A stretch of DNA of 43,990 nucleotides. Origin: CAZWKI01 sp964634645. Lineage in GTDB: Bacteria; Patescibacteriota; Patescibacteriia; UBA1558; S5-K13. Position 1 is the stretch's first letter. Every line of letters begins with the position of its first letter. Location of the stretch: NCBI GenBank assembly GCA_964634645.1, contig CAZWKI010000005.1, positions 1 through 43,990 on the forward strand, in the 5' to 3' direction. Below, one piece after another: positions 8,791 through 16,418 of the stretch. The position numbers were made by a program, and so were the translations under genes. Under the pieces are notes generated by a model, which was not told the DNA's origin, searched no databases, and was given only the letters and a program-made list of their open reading frames with translations.

Positions 8791-9889
8791 GGGTTTTGAC
8801 AACATCTATCAAATAACTTCCAGATATTACTAATTCTTCTCCCTCTATAGTTGCTTCAAAGCTTTTTTTGCCAAGAACATTACTTGAAACTTCAAAACTT
8901 GCTACACCATTTTCATCTGTTTCAATACTACTTGGGCTTATGTTTGCGCTGTCTAGAGTTGTAAGAGTTACCAGTCTACTTGTAATTGGGTTTTTGAGCG
9001 AGTCTTGAACAGTTACTGTAATTACAGAAATATTTCCACTTCCATAAATCTCTGGATAAATCTGTGTTGGCGAAGCGCTAATACTTGAATTACCGTTATA
9101 AGCTGCTTCAACAGCTTGAATTGCTTGTATCGCTGTAGATATAATAGAATATTTTACAGGTAAATATTCGTCTATTCTACTATTAAGTATGGCCCTATTT
9201 TCTATTGATGAATCTATAAAATTAGAAAAACTTGCAATATTACTACTATCAAAATCGTTTACAAGAGCCGACAAAGCAGCTATATCGCTATTTACTAAAA
9301 CTATATAATCTTCAAGTTGATCTCTTGTGTTTCTTATTTCTACCAAAAACTCGGCCACATCTACCGAACTGGTTTCAATATATGCTTCTGTTGTGTTTAA
9401 TAACTCTATCAAATTTTGAATTGAATAACCCAATTTATTATACCTACTAAAAAAATTGATTGCATCTGACAATCCTAAATATGGAACATAGCTTTGTTGA
9501 AAAAAATAGTCTCTTTCTGAACGAGATGTACTAATTTCTAGTGTTGTTGTTGATATTTCATAATTAGCTTGATAATATTCATCAAATTTACTTATTAAAA
9601 CATCTTTTAAGTCTTGTGATAGATAATCAAAATTGGGAATTGTATTGTTTTTTATAGAATTAAAATTCTCTACAATTCTCAATAAATTCTCTACATTTTT
9701 TGTCTCCTGACTAGAAAGCTTTTTTTCGCCTATACAAAAACCCGTATCTGGATCTAAATGTGGTTCTTCTGATGAACAAGAGCAAAGACCATCTGGAGTA
9801 CAGCTGGGATAAGAATCTGAGAAAACAAGTTTTGCGCCAAAAGCAATTAATACAAAAAATAATAATAAAATAAATATTTTTTTCATCAT
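8219..9889 (-). CDS. Secreted protein with coiled-coil region, Big-1/Ig-like domain and five Cys-rich repeats
   Basis: 556 residues, beginning ATGATGAAA with a clear signal peptide (residues 1-25, KIFILLLFFVLIAFGAKLVFS). A short Cys cluster (CTPDGLCSCSSEE) follows. Residues ~50-260 are predicted mainly helical. An Ig-like domain resembling bacterial Big_1 follows (about 275-365: VTVQDSLKNPITSRLVTL, TDENGVASFEVSS). The last ~190 residues are five tandem copies of a ~38-residue unit with four Cys each, pattern C-x(4)-GG-x-W-x-C-x-C-x-W-x-C. Each unit could form two disulfides, so the protein is likely extracytoplasmic. Role unknown; a surface adhesin or matrix protein is the natural guess. Confidence 0.75.
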   Translation of the reverse strand: MMKKIFILLLFFVLIAFGAKLVFSDSYPSCTPDGLCSCSSEEPHLDPDTGFCIGEKKLSSQETKNVENLLRIVENFNSIKNNTIPNFDYLSQDLKDVLISKFDEYYQANYEISTTTLEISTSRSERDYFFQQSYVPYLGLSDAINFFSRYNKLGYSIQNLIELLNTTEAYIETSSVDVAEFLVEIRNTRDQLEDYIVLVNSDIAALSALVNDFDSSNIASFSNFIDSSIENRAILNSRIDEYLPVKYSIISTAIQAIQAVEAAYNGNSSISASPTQIYPEIYGSGNISVITVTVQDSLKNPITSRLVTLTTLDSANISPSSIETDENGVASFEVSSNVLGKKSFEATIEGEELVISGSYLIDVVKTPAQIGCEADGGTWSGTTCSCPKDFTWDGVYYHCFDPDAKAGCEATGGSWYAPTPTCKCKEGFTWYDKVLKCIDDNAKAGCEATGGAWKDGTCICGEKLPLWDELKFECVAAAGGDPEGNCTGDGGKWTGKTCICQPEFFWDADPTDPHCIERASDPAGACIADGGTWDGKTCKCPETLPKWDEEKFMCIK

Positions 9890-9984
9890 AGTATTTTAAT
9901 TATATTTAATTATAAAAATATTTTCTATAGCGCTTAGCAACACCCCAAATCCATGTATTATACCTATTTTAATAAAAATATTTT

Positions 9985-11940
9985 CTAGAGTGGCCCATTA
10001 GAACAATCGCAAGATGTCGTGTATGTTCCTCCTGCAGAACCGCAATTAAACTCTTCCCAAATACCATTACCATTGTTTCCAGTAGAGTTATAGAACCCCA
10101 CCTTTTCAGCGGTTTCACAAACATGACTATTCGAATTTACTCCATATGGCAATCCATATTCCCGACAAAAATACTGACAATCAGTATATAGAATACGTTT
10201 TCCACCCCCACCATCAAATATAATATTAACATTATTCAATCTAATTGAGTGGCTATTGGGTCTTGTACACGTATTATAAAAAAGATGATCATTTAACTCA
10301 GGGTTGCCTGCAAAATAAATACCCACCCTTCTTGGCGGACACTGTATTATATCTTCCCAACTATTAATAGTTGTGGTAGCAAGGGTTAAACTTCCCTGAA
10401 CATTTAAATTTCCAGTAATAAGTGTGCTTCCATTTACATGTAATTTACTTGATGGAGCTTGTGTACCTATTCCTATATATCCCGTAGAAGAAGCTATTGT
10501 AAAATAATCTGTACCTCCACTACGACGAACTGTAAAGTTATTAGAACTATTTGATCCATAGAACCACTGCTCTACTCCAGAGGTATCCTTGACTGTCAAA
10601 CCCCTATAATTTGTATTTAAACCAGACAAGGTAATTATTGGACCATCTGATGCATTATAAACATGTAAATCAGAAAATGGGGTTGTAGTTCCTATTCCAA
10701 TTTTTGTAACAGTAGAAGTTGTATAAAGATTCGTCCCACTTAATATCCAACCAATTGGAGAAGTGTTTAACTGTGATCCATTCCAAAATAAACTACCTCC
10801 TGTGTTATATAAACGATTTGTTGTTGTCGGACTTGGCGCTGCTATTTCACCCAAATATACAGCACCATTAACTTGCAATTTTTCTAGCGGTGAAGTTACT
10901 CCACCAATACCAACGTTACCATCTGGTAAAATGGTAAATAAATTAGTGCTACCCTGCGACACTGTAAATAATTGAGGTGATACGGCAGTTCCCCTAATGT
11001 TAATGGTTTCGTCAGACTGAATTTGCAAGGTTGTTCCTGGACCACCACCACAAGAACTGTCATATATATATGAAGATTCACCTATTTTTATAGATTTTTC
11101 TGGGGAAGTTGTCACTCCAGCAGGATTACATGGAATAGAATATGATTCAGCATTGGTAAGCCCACAATCTCCTGCGCTTACTTTTATTTCTCCATATTCA
11201 TCTGCATATAAACATCGATTTCCAGAACCACTTAAATTGGTGCTTTTAATACCACCACCTCTTATTGTTGTAGAACTCGATAGATCGTCATTATTAAGCA
11301 GAACCTCACCATCAAACCTTCCTGCTAGTCCATCTATAGTATAAGAAATACCCCAAAGACCTATTCCAGTATTAGAACCACCCCTAACACTAGCCCCATT
11401 ATCAGAAAGCGCTACAATATTATCAAAGCTAGTAGAGGAATGAATTCCATATCCACCCGGATTTATAATTCTAATACCCTCAAAACTAGTACCCACAGTA
11501 CCTTGTATCAACATTCCAAGGCCACTTGTTTTTCCACCACCATAAGAGATTGATATGCCTTTGGGAGAACTGCCATAACCTTCGGTACTTAAATTTAAAT
11601 TAATCATAGGATAAGGATTAGATGAAAATTGAGTACCAATATCAATATAAGCGCCGGTTAAAAGTTGTAGTCTTTTATCCCCCTGAATAGTGACATTTTC
11701 AAGATTTGAAGTACTAGAAACCGTAATTCCCCCTTGAAGTATTAAACCTCCCGTCTTTGTTTGTGTTGTGTTTCCTTGATTTAATGGAGGCTCAATATTA
11801 CAATTTGGCGGAGCACAAGTTGGTTCTTGCCATACTGTTGCACCATATATAGAGTAGTTGTTAGAATTAAAAATACAAAACAAAAAAATAAAAAGCAAAA
11901 AAATATTTTTCTTATTTAAACAATTTATACCAAACTTCAT
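9985..11940 (-). CDS. Secreted tail-fibre/autotransporter-like protein with GIGTTTP repeats
   Basis: About 651 residues from ATG 11940 (MKFGINCLNKK). An in-frame ATG at 11967 lies upstream of the likely transcription start (promoter at 11970-11998), so the shorter start is preferred. A signal peptide (about residues 11-33) leads into WQEPTCAPPNCNIEPPLNQG. The bulk is beta-rich and Gly/Ser/Thr-rich, with repeats of the type VGIGGVTSPLEKLQVNG, IGIGTTTPFSDLHV and IGIGTQAPSSKLHVNG, known from phage tail fibres and trimeric surface fibres. The C-terminal ~120 residues have about eight Cys and look like a separate folded tip. Probably an exported fibrous surface protein; partner unknown. Confidence 0.72.
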   Translation of the reverse strand: MKFGINCLNKKNIFLLFIFLFCIFNSNNYSIYGATVWQEPTCAPPNCNIEPPLNQGNTTQTKTGGLILQGGITVSSTSNLENVTIQGDKRLQLLTGAYIDIGTQFSSNPYPMINLNLSTEGYGSSPKGISISYGGGKTSGLGMLIQGTVGTSFEGIRIINPGGYGIHSSTSFDNIVALSDNGASVRGGSNTGIGLWGISYTIDGLAGRFDGEVLLNNDDLSSSTTIRGGGIKSTNLSGSGNRCLYADEYGEIKVSAGDCGLTNAESYSIPCNPAGVTTSPEKSIKIGESSYIYDSSCGGGPGTTLQIQSDETINIRGTAVSPQLFTVSQGSTNLFTILPDGNVGIGGVTSPLEKLQVNGAVYLGEIAAPSPTTTNRLYNTGGSLFWNGSQLNTSPIGWILSGTNLYTTSTVTKIGIGTTTPFSDLHVYNASDGPIITLSGLNTNYRGLTVKDTSGVEQWFYGSNSSNNFTVRRSGGTDYFTIASSTGYIGIGTQAPSSKLHVNGSTLITGNLNVQGSLTLATTTINSWEDIIQCPPRRVGIYFAGNPELNDHLFYNTCTRPNSHSIRLNNVNIIFDGGGGKRILYTDCQYFCREYGLPYGVNSNSHVCETAEKVGFYNSTGNNGNGIWEEFNCGSAGGTYTTSCDCSNGPL

Positions 11941-11969
11941 AGGTTTATTTTTATTTTTTATACACATAT

Positions 11970-11998
11970 ATTATAATATAAATTCTGACAATTGTAAA
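11970..11998 (-). promoter_or_regulatory. Promoter for the fibre-like protein
   Basis: Minus strand: -35 TTTACA (11998-11993), 17-base spacer, -10 TATAAT (11975-11970). The predicted start near 11963 excludes the upstream ATG at 11967. The -35 region overlaps that of the divergent promoter. Confidence 0.6.
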
Positions 11999-12020
11999 AA
12001 TATTTTTGGCGTGATAAAAT
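11992..12020 (+). promoter_or_regulatory. Divergent promoter for the 12056 gene
   Basis: -35 TTGTAA (11992-11997), 17-base spacer, extended -10 TG-A-TAAAAT (12012-12020). The two opposing -35 boxes share the same bases, so the two promoters may compete. Confidence 0.45.
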
Positions 12021-12055
12021 ATTATTATAATAATAAATAAAAACAAACAAAAAAT

Positions 12056-12322
12056 ATGAAAACAACCATAAAAATAACAATAATTGTCTTGGTTATTGTA
12101 ATTTTGGCAGAAATAACATATCTTATTATTTCTTCAAATTCTTCCAAACAAAAAACAGAGGAAGAAAGTCAATTACAAGCAATAGAAACTCAAAAACTTA
12201 TAGACAAAAATAATTTGGAGAATCAAAGTGATTCAAAGTCACAAAATGAAAACACAACAAATTCAAACAAAGAGTCAATTGAAAATATAGACCCACGCAC
12301 AAGACCAATACCAAATTTTTAA
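12056..12322 (+). CDS. Small membrane-anchored polar protein, unknown function
   Basis: 88 residues: a membrane helix at residues 7-27 (ITIIVLVIVILAEITYLII), then a Ser/Asn/Gln/Glu-rich, probably disordered tail that ends RTRPIPNF. No family recognised. It has its own promoter, divergent from the fibre-like protein, and lies 88 bases before lemA with only a short hairpin (CTCGA/TCGAG, 12335-12349) between, so both may be on one transcript. Confidence 0.6.
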   Translation: MKTTIKITIIVLVIVILAEITYLIISSNSSKQKTEEESQLQAIETQKLIDKNNLENQSDSKSQNENTTNSNKESIENIDPRTRPIPNF

Positions 12323-12409
12323 TAATTTAATAAACTCGATTTTTTCGAGATAATTTCAACTTATTTCGCTTTGCCAAAACAAAAGCGAGGCCAGTTGGAC
12401 AAAAAAAGA

Positions 12410-12964
12410 ATGAATACAATGTGGCTAATAATAATAGGGGTAATTGTAGCTTTTGCAATTTGGATTGTAGCTATTTATAACACCCTTATAAGACTAAAAA
12501 CAAGAACAGAAGAAGCTTGGAGTGATATTGATGTACAACTAAAAAGAAGACACGATCTTATTCCAAACTTGGTTGAAACAGTAAAAGGATACATGGCTCA
12601 TGAAGCAAATGTGCTTATACAAGTTACTGAAGCAAGAAATATGGCAATGAATGCAAAAACAACTGATGAAAAATCAAAAGCAGAAAGCGCCCTATCTGAT
12701 ACACTCAAAACGCTTTTTGCGGTTTCTGAAAATTATCCAGATTTAAAAGCTTCTACAAACTTTGCAAAACTTCAAGATGAGTTGTCAGACACAGAAAACA
12801 AAATTCAAGCTGCGAGAAGATTTTACAATGGTAATGCAAGAGATTTCAATATAAAAATGCGTGTTTTTCCAGATAATATAATTGCAAATATGCTAAAATT
12901 TGTTGAATTCAAATTCTTTGAAGCAGGTGAAAAAGAAAAGGAAAATGTTGAAGTAAAATTTTAA
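12410..12964 (+). CDS. lemA: LemA family protein
   Basis: 184 residues from ATG 12410 (MNTMWLIIIG); a longer reading from TTG 12371 has no support. N-terminal membrane helix, then the family signature YNTLIRLKTRTEEAWSDIDV continuing into LKRRHDLIPNLVETVKGY, a long helical bundle, and the late RRFYNGNARDFN motif with the FPDNIIA loop. LemA proteins are membrane-anchored helical proteins of uncertain role, often found with TPM-domain or M48 protease genes. Neither partner is present here: the gene is followed at once by a strong terminator. Confidence 0.93.
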   Translation: MNTMWLIIIGVIVAFAIWIVAIYNTLIRLKTRTEEAWSDIDVQLKRRHDLIPNLVETVKGYMAHEANVLIQVTEARNMAMNAKTTDEKSKAESALSDTLKTLFAVSENYPDLKASTNFAKLQDELSDTENKIQAARRFYNGNARDFNIKMRVFPDNIIANMLKFVEFKFFEAGEKEKENVEVKF

Positions 12965-12974
12965 AAACTACACC

Positions 12975-13009
12975 AAACCCAGGGTTGAAATCAACCCTGG
13001 GTTTTTGTT
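12975..13009 (+). terminator. Rho-independent terminator after lemA
   Basis: Perfect inverted repeat AAACCCAGGGTTGA / TCAACCCTGGGTTT (12975-12988 and 12991-13004) followed by a T-rich tract. Confidence 0.9.
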
Positions 13010-13018
13010 TAGTAACAA

Positions 13019-13137
13019 AAAATTCTAAATCCCAATATCGAAATCCTAAACAAACCCGAAATGCTAAAATTTCAATTCCCCAAGTTATTTGAAGTTTCGT
13101 ATTTCTAATTTAAATATTGTTTAAAGTTTCTAATTTC
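13019..13137. repeat. AT-rich intergenic repeat, family A
   Basis: Contains AATTCTAAATCCCAA and TCCTAAACAAA units on one side and TTTCTAATTTAAATATTG on the other, an imperfect inverted pair. The second part is nearly identical to 18388-18409. The same family recurs at 17943-17990, 18357-18455 and 21022-21090. No gene seen. Confidence 0.6.
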
Positions 13138-14490
13138 TTATTTCAAATTTAAGACCTTCATAACTTCTTCTTTTCTTTTTTCTGCATCTTCTTCATTTAA
13201 AACTTCAATTGTAATACGAAGAAGTGGCTCTGTATTTGATCCACGCACATTAAACCACCAATCTGGAAACTCAACAGTAATTCCGTCTATTTCATCTAAT
13301 ATATTTTCTCTGTATTGAGAACTTATGTTGAATAACATTTTTTCCATGTTATCCGCTGGCACATTTAGCTCTGCGGATCTGTGCCATCTTTTGTTCTGTT
13401 TTATAAACTCTGACAATTTAAAACCATCTTCTGATATTGCTTCTAATATTATAAGAAACGAAATATAACCAGAATCAGAATAATAATTTTTTGCATAAGA
13501 AAAATGTGCAGAAACTTCTCCACCCATTATTCCATTTTCGTTCTTCATGTGTGTTCCCATGTTTACATATCCTACTTCTGACCTAATTGCATGTCCACCA
13601 CTGTGCTCGACAAATTCTTTTACATTTTTTGAGCATATCAAATTATATACAATTCCAGCTCCGGGATTTTTTTCAAGTAATTGTTTTGCAAGTACTAGTA
13701 TTACCTCATCTCCTGGCAAAAATTTTCCCTCATTATCAACAAGAAAAACTCTGTCTGAATCAGCATCATAAATAAACCCAATATCAGCTCCCACTTCAAC
13801 AACTTTTTCTGATAATTTTTTATACGCCCCACTTCCAAGTGGATTTGGATTCCTATTTGGAAAATTTCCATCTGGCTCAAAAAAAAGTGGTACAAGTTCT
13901 ACGCTGGGCAATCTTTCCAAAATTTTTGGAATCATAATTCCTGCCATGCCATTTCCAGAATCAACCACAACTTTTAATTTTTTTATCTTTGACGCGTCGA
14001 TAAATGAAAAAATATGATCCAAATAATCTTTCCAAATATCAACACTTATAATTTCCCCTTCTTTATCAGAAAAATTTGTCATCCTGTCTTTGTGTTCCCA
14101 CAAATCTCCTCCGCGAACCCATTCAACACCTCGACTGATCATCTTAAATCCGCCATAAGATCCAGGATTGTGCGATGCTGTGACCATTATTCCACCGTCA
14201 TAATCATTTTTCCCAACTGCAAAATAAATCACATCAACAGAGACAAGACCTGCATCATAAACAGTTGCTCCCTTTGAAATCATTGCTTGTGTAATTGCTT
14301 TGTAAAGCGCTTGCGAAGAATTTCTAATATCTCTGGCTATGAAAATCTTGAGATCTTCTGGGTTTTTTCCAGTTCTCTTGCAAATTAATGAGAGATATAT
14401 AAGTCCGATTTCACTTGCTGAATTTTCGTCAAGTTCATCCGGATATATTCCTCTTATGTCGTATGATTTAAAAATTTGTTTTTGTAACAT
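13138..14490 (-). CDS. manB: Phosphomannomutase/phosphoglucomutase
   Basis: 450 residues, the full length of the alpha-D-phosphohexomutase family. It interconverts hexose 6- and 1-phosphates, feeding nucleotide-sugar and surface-glycan synthesis. All four hallmarks are visible: YDIRG near the N-terminus, the catalytic phosphoserine loop TASHNPG (Ser106), the metal loop DADSDR (242-247), the sugar-binding GGEVSAHF and the phosphate-binding RGSNTEP near the C-terminus. GGEVSAHF in place of GEMSGH suggests the PMM/PGM class. The gene converges on lemA and has no tight operon partner. The symbol is a family-level name; sugar preference cannot be read from sequence. Confidence 0.92.
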   Translation of the reverse strand: MLQKQIFKSYDIRGIYPDELDENSASEIGLIYLSLICKRTGKNPEDLKIFIARDIRNSSQALYKAITQAMISKGATVYDAGLVSVDVIYFAVGKNDYDGGIMVTASHNPGSYGGFKMISRGVEWVRGGDLWEHKDRMTNFSDKEGEIISVDIWKDYLDHIFSFIDASKIKKLKVVVDSGNGMAGIMIPKILERLPSVELVPLFFEPDGNFPNRNPNPLGSGAYKKLSEKVVEVGADIGFIYDADSDRVFLVDNEGKFLPGDEVILVLAKQLLEKNPGAGIVYNLICSKNVKEFVEHSGGHAIRSEVGYVNMGTHMKNENGIMGGEVSAHFSYAKNYYSDSGYISFLIILEAISEDGFKLSEFIKQNKRWHRSAELNVPADNMEKMLFNISSQYRENILDEIDGITVEFPDWWFNVRGSNTEPLLRITIEVLNEEDAEKRKEEVMKVLNLK

Positions 14491-14517
14491 GTGTTTAATT
14501 TATTAATGATTAGTTTT

Positions 14518-14549
14518 GCCTACCCGACGCCAAGGCTTTGGTAGGCGGG
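14518..14549. repeat. GC-rich hairpin element
   Basis: GCCTACC (14518-14524) pairs with GGTAGGC (14540-14546), with an inner GCC/GGC pair in the 15-base loop. It stands out in an AT-rich gap and lies upstream of manB. It looks like a small dispersed REP-like or hairpin element rather than a terminator, as it has no T tract. Confidence 0.55.
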
Positions 14550-14601
14550 AATGATGAATAAATTTCAAAATTTAATAATTAAATAATTTATTCAAAATTC
14601 A

Positions 14602-15819
14602 TCATTCAGAATTCTTAATTAATTTTATAATTTCTCTATAAACTTTTTGATCTTCTCTTTTGTAAATAAGGGTTCCTCTTTTTCCTAAATATTTTTTGTC
14701 TATTAATTCTTGTATAAAAAAACCTAGATTTTTTATTTTGTCCAAAATATCCAAATAATAAAGTTTTGTATCGTATACAAAGACAGGAAACGATATCACA
14801 ACAACAGCGCCTTCTTCTAAAATCTCAAAAAATGCTTTGAAAGATTTCAAATAAAGTTCTTCTATTGATTTGATTTGTTTTTGAATAAATTCTAGTGATT
14901 CATTTCCATGAAGTGGCTGACCAAGATATCCTTCCGTAACCACAACGCTAGGTGTATTTATAAAAGCGTGACTAGAAATAGAAACAATGTCTTTTTGAAA
15001 AATTTCACAATTCAAATCTTTGTCGTATGTATTTTCGTACCACTCTATGTTTTCTTTGCTATCTAACACTGCTTTTTCTGAAATATCAGATCCTATTATT
15101 TTCTCATATTCAAGCTCTCCTGCCATCATGAGAATTGTGCCAGAGCCACAAAATGGATCATAAATGTTTTTTCTGCTTCCAGATAAATTTAACATTATTT
15201 TTGCTAATTTTGGTGGCATCATGCCTGACCTCGAATCAGATTTTGGTCTTCCATAATCAATTTTCCCAAAATGTTCAAAATCCTGAACTGCAATTGTTTT
15301 ACTAAAATAAATTTTTTCTTCTACTTGCAAAACCTGCATATCAATTCCTTTTTCAGAAAGTAAATTTTCTTTTTTTACTATTACGGCGGATAAATCTTTT
15401 TTCTTAGAGCTAATAATTCTAGTTCTAATTCCTTCATTTTCTAATTTTCTTTTTATGTGCATTGTTTCCTTTACAAACCAAGCAAATATATCTTTTGAAA
15501 TATTATAAAAACTAAAACCAATTTTCAATTTATTCGAAGTGTCGTAGTTTCTTTTTATATATTCCAAAAATGTTTCACAAAAAGAATCTTTGCAATTATC
15601 TTTATTTAATTGAAACTCAAGCTTCCCAATCTTTATTGTTCCGCCAAGCTCTTTCATTACAAAAGTTGCATCAAATTCTTTTTTTATCTTACAAATCAAA
15701 AATTCATTTTGCATTTCAAGCACATCGAAATCAATATTTTTTAATCGCAAAAAACTCAAAATTTCAGCATATGATATTTTTGATGAGTGCCCTAATATAA
15801 ATGAGTAAATATTATTCAT
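14602..15819 (-). CDS. Trm11/TrmG10-like RNA methyltransferase
   Basis: 405 residues. The N-terminal ~150 residues resemble the THUMP-containing part of archaeal/eukaryotic Trm11 (YSFILGHSSKISYAEI at the start). The C-terminal half is a Rossmann SAM methyltransferase: PKLAKIMLNLSG leads into motif I YDPFCGSGTILMMAGE and then GSDISEKAV. The expected catalytic (D/N)PPY motif is replaced by VVVTEGYLGQPL. The family makes N2-methylguanosine at tRNA position 10. The changed motif leaves activity uncertain, though related proteins in other uncultured bacteria may share it. The gene stands alone, with repeat-rich gaps on both sides. Confidence 0.75.
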   Translation of the reverse strand: MNNIYSFILGHSSKISYAEILSFLRLKNIDFDVLEMQNEFLICKIKKEFDATFVMKELGGTIKIGKLEFQLNKDNCKDSFCETFLEYIKRNYDTSNKLKIGFSFYNISKDIFAWFVKETMHIKRKLENEGIRTRIISSKKKDLSAVIVKKENLLSEKGIDMQVLQVEEKIYFSKTIAVQDFEHFGKIDYGRPKSDSRSGMMPPKLAKIMLNLSGSRKNIYDPFCGSGTILMMAGELEYEKIIGSDISEKAVLDSKENIEWYENTYDKDLNCEIFQKDIVSISSHAFINTPSVVVTEGYLGQPLHGNESLEFIQKQIKSIEELYLKSFKAFFEILEEGAVVVISFPVFVYDTKLYYLDILDKIKNLGFFIQELIDKKYLGKRGTLIYKREDQKVYREIIKLIKNSE

Positions 15820-15920
15820 AATAAAAAGCTTATATAAGCTATATTACCTTGAAAAACGCTTTAAATCAAGAAAAAATAACCACTGCTAATTGTTTCAAAT
15901 CGGGTATTGACTATTATTTT

Positions 15921-16010
15921 ATAAGTTATAAAGTTATAAAGTGCTTAGTTGTAAAGTACTGAAATGTAGGGCGTCTTTATAAATTTATAACTTGGCGCTT
16001 TATAATTAAA
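15921..16010. repeat. AT-rich intergenic repeat, family B
   Basis: Repeated (A)GTTATAAAGT units facing TTTATAACTT at 15988-16000, giving an imperfect inverted repeat. It shares AAGTTATAAAGTGCTT with 3525-3540. The 12-mer AGTTATAAAGTT (15924-15935) has its exact reverse complement at 16388-16399, on the other side of the next gene. Bases 15820-15920 hold nothing recognisable. Confidence 0.65.
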
Positions 16011-16023
16011 AAGAAGGCGATTT

Positions 16024-16374
16024 ATGAAAATTCAAAAATTTGAAGAAATTTTATCTTGGCAAAAATCCAAAGAATTGGCTCTGTTAATTTATCAACTTTT
16101 TAGAAATAATAAAGATTTCAATTTTAAAAATCAAATTCAAAGAGCTGTAATAAGCATTTCTAATAATATAGCAGAGGGGTTTGAAAGGGGCGGCAATAAA
16201 GAGCTGGTCCATTTTTTGTATATAGCAAAAGGCTCCTGCGCTGAAGTTCGATCAATGTTGTACATAGCACTAGAATTAAAATATATTTCTCAACAAGAAT
16301 TTCAAATTATATATAATAAATTGGTTGAAGTATCAAAATTATTGTCTGGATTTATAAAACACTTGTCTTTATAA
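16024..16374 (+). CDS. Four-helix-bundle protein (23S rRNA IVS / TIGR02436 family), copy 1
   Basis: 116 residues. It has the family pattern: EILSWQKSKELALLIYQLF, then RAVISISNNIAEGFERG, then KGSCAEVRSMLYIALEL, all helical. A ribosome-binding site GAAGGCG precedes ATG 16024. The family was first seen inside 23S rRNA intervening sequences and is related in fold to Avd of diversity-generating retroelements; it forms oligomeric helical barrels, but its cellular role is unknown. No reverse transcriptase or variable repeat is present here, so a retroelement role is not supported. The gene is bracketed by a 12-base inverted repeat and precedes comM by 44 bases. Confidence 0.9.
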   Translation: MKIQKFEEILSWQKSKELALLIYQLFRNNKDFNFKNQIQRAVISISNNIAEGFERGGNKELVHFLYIAKGSCAEVRSMLYIALELKYISQQEFQIIYNKLVEVSKLLSGFIKHLSL

Positions 16375-16418
16375 CCTTAAAACTTTCAACTTTATAACTA
16401 ATAATTAAACTAAAACCT

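Noticed and set aside
10000..11940. Phage tail fibre of an integrated prophage
   Set aside because: The protein has a signal peptide and stands among secreted proteins, with no phage structural genes nearby.
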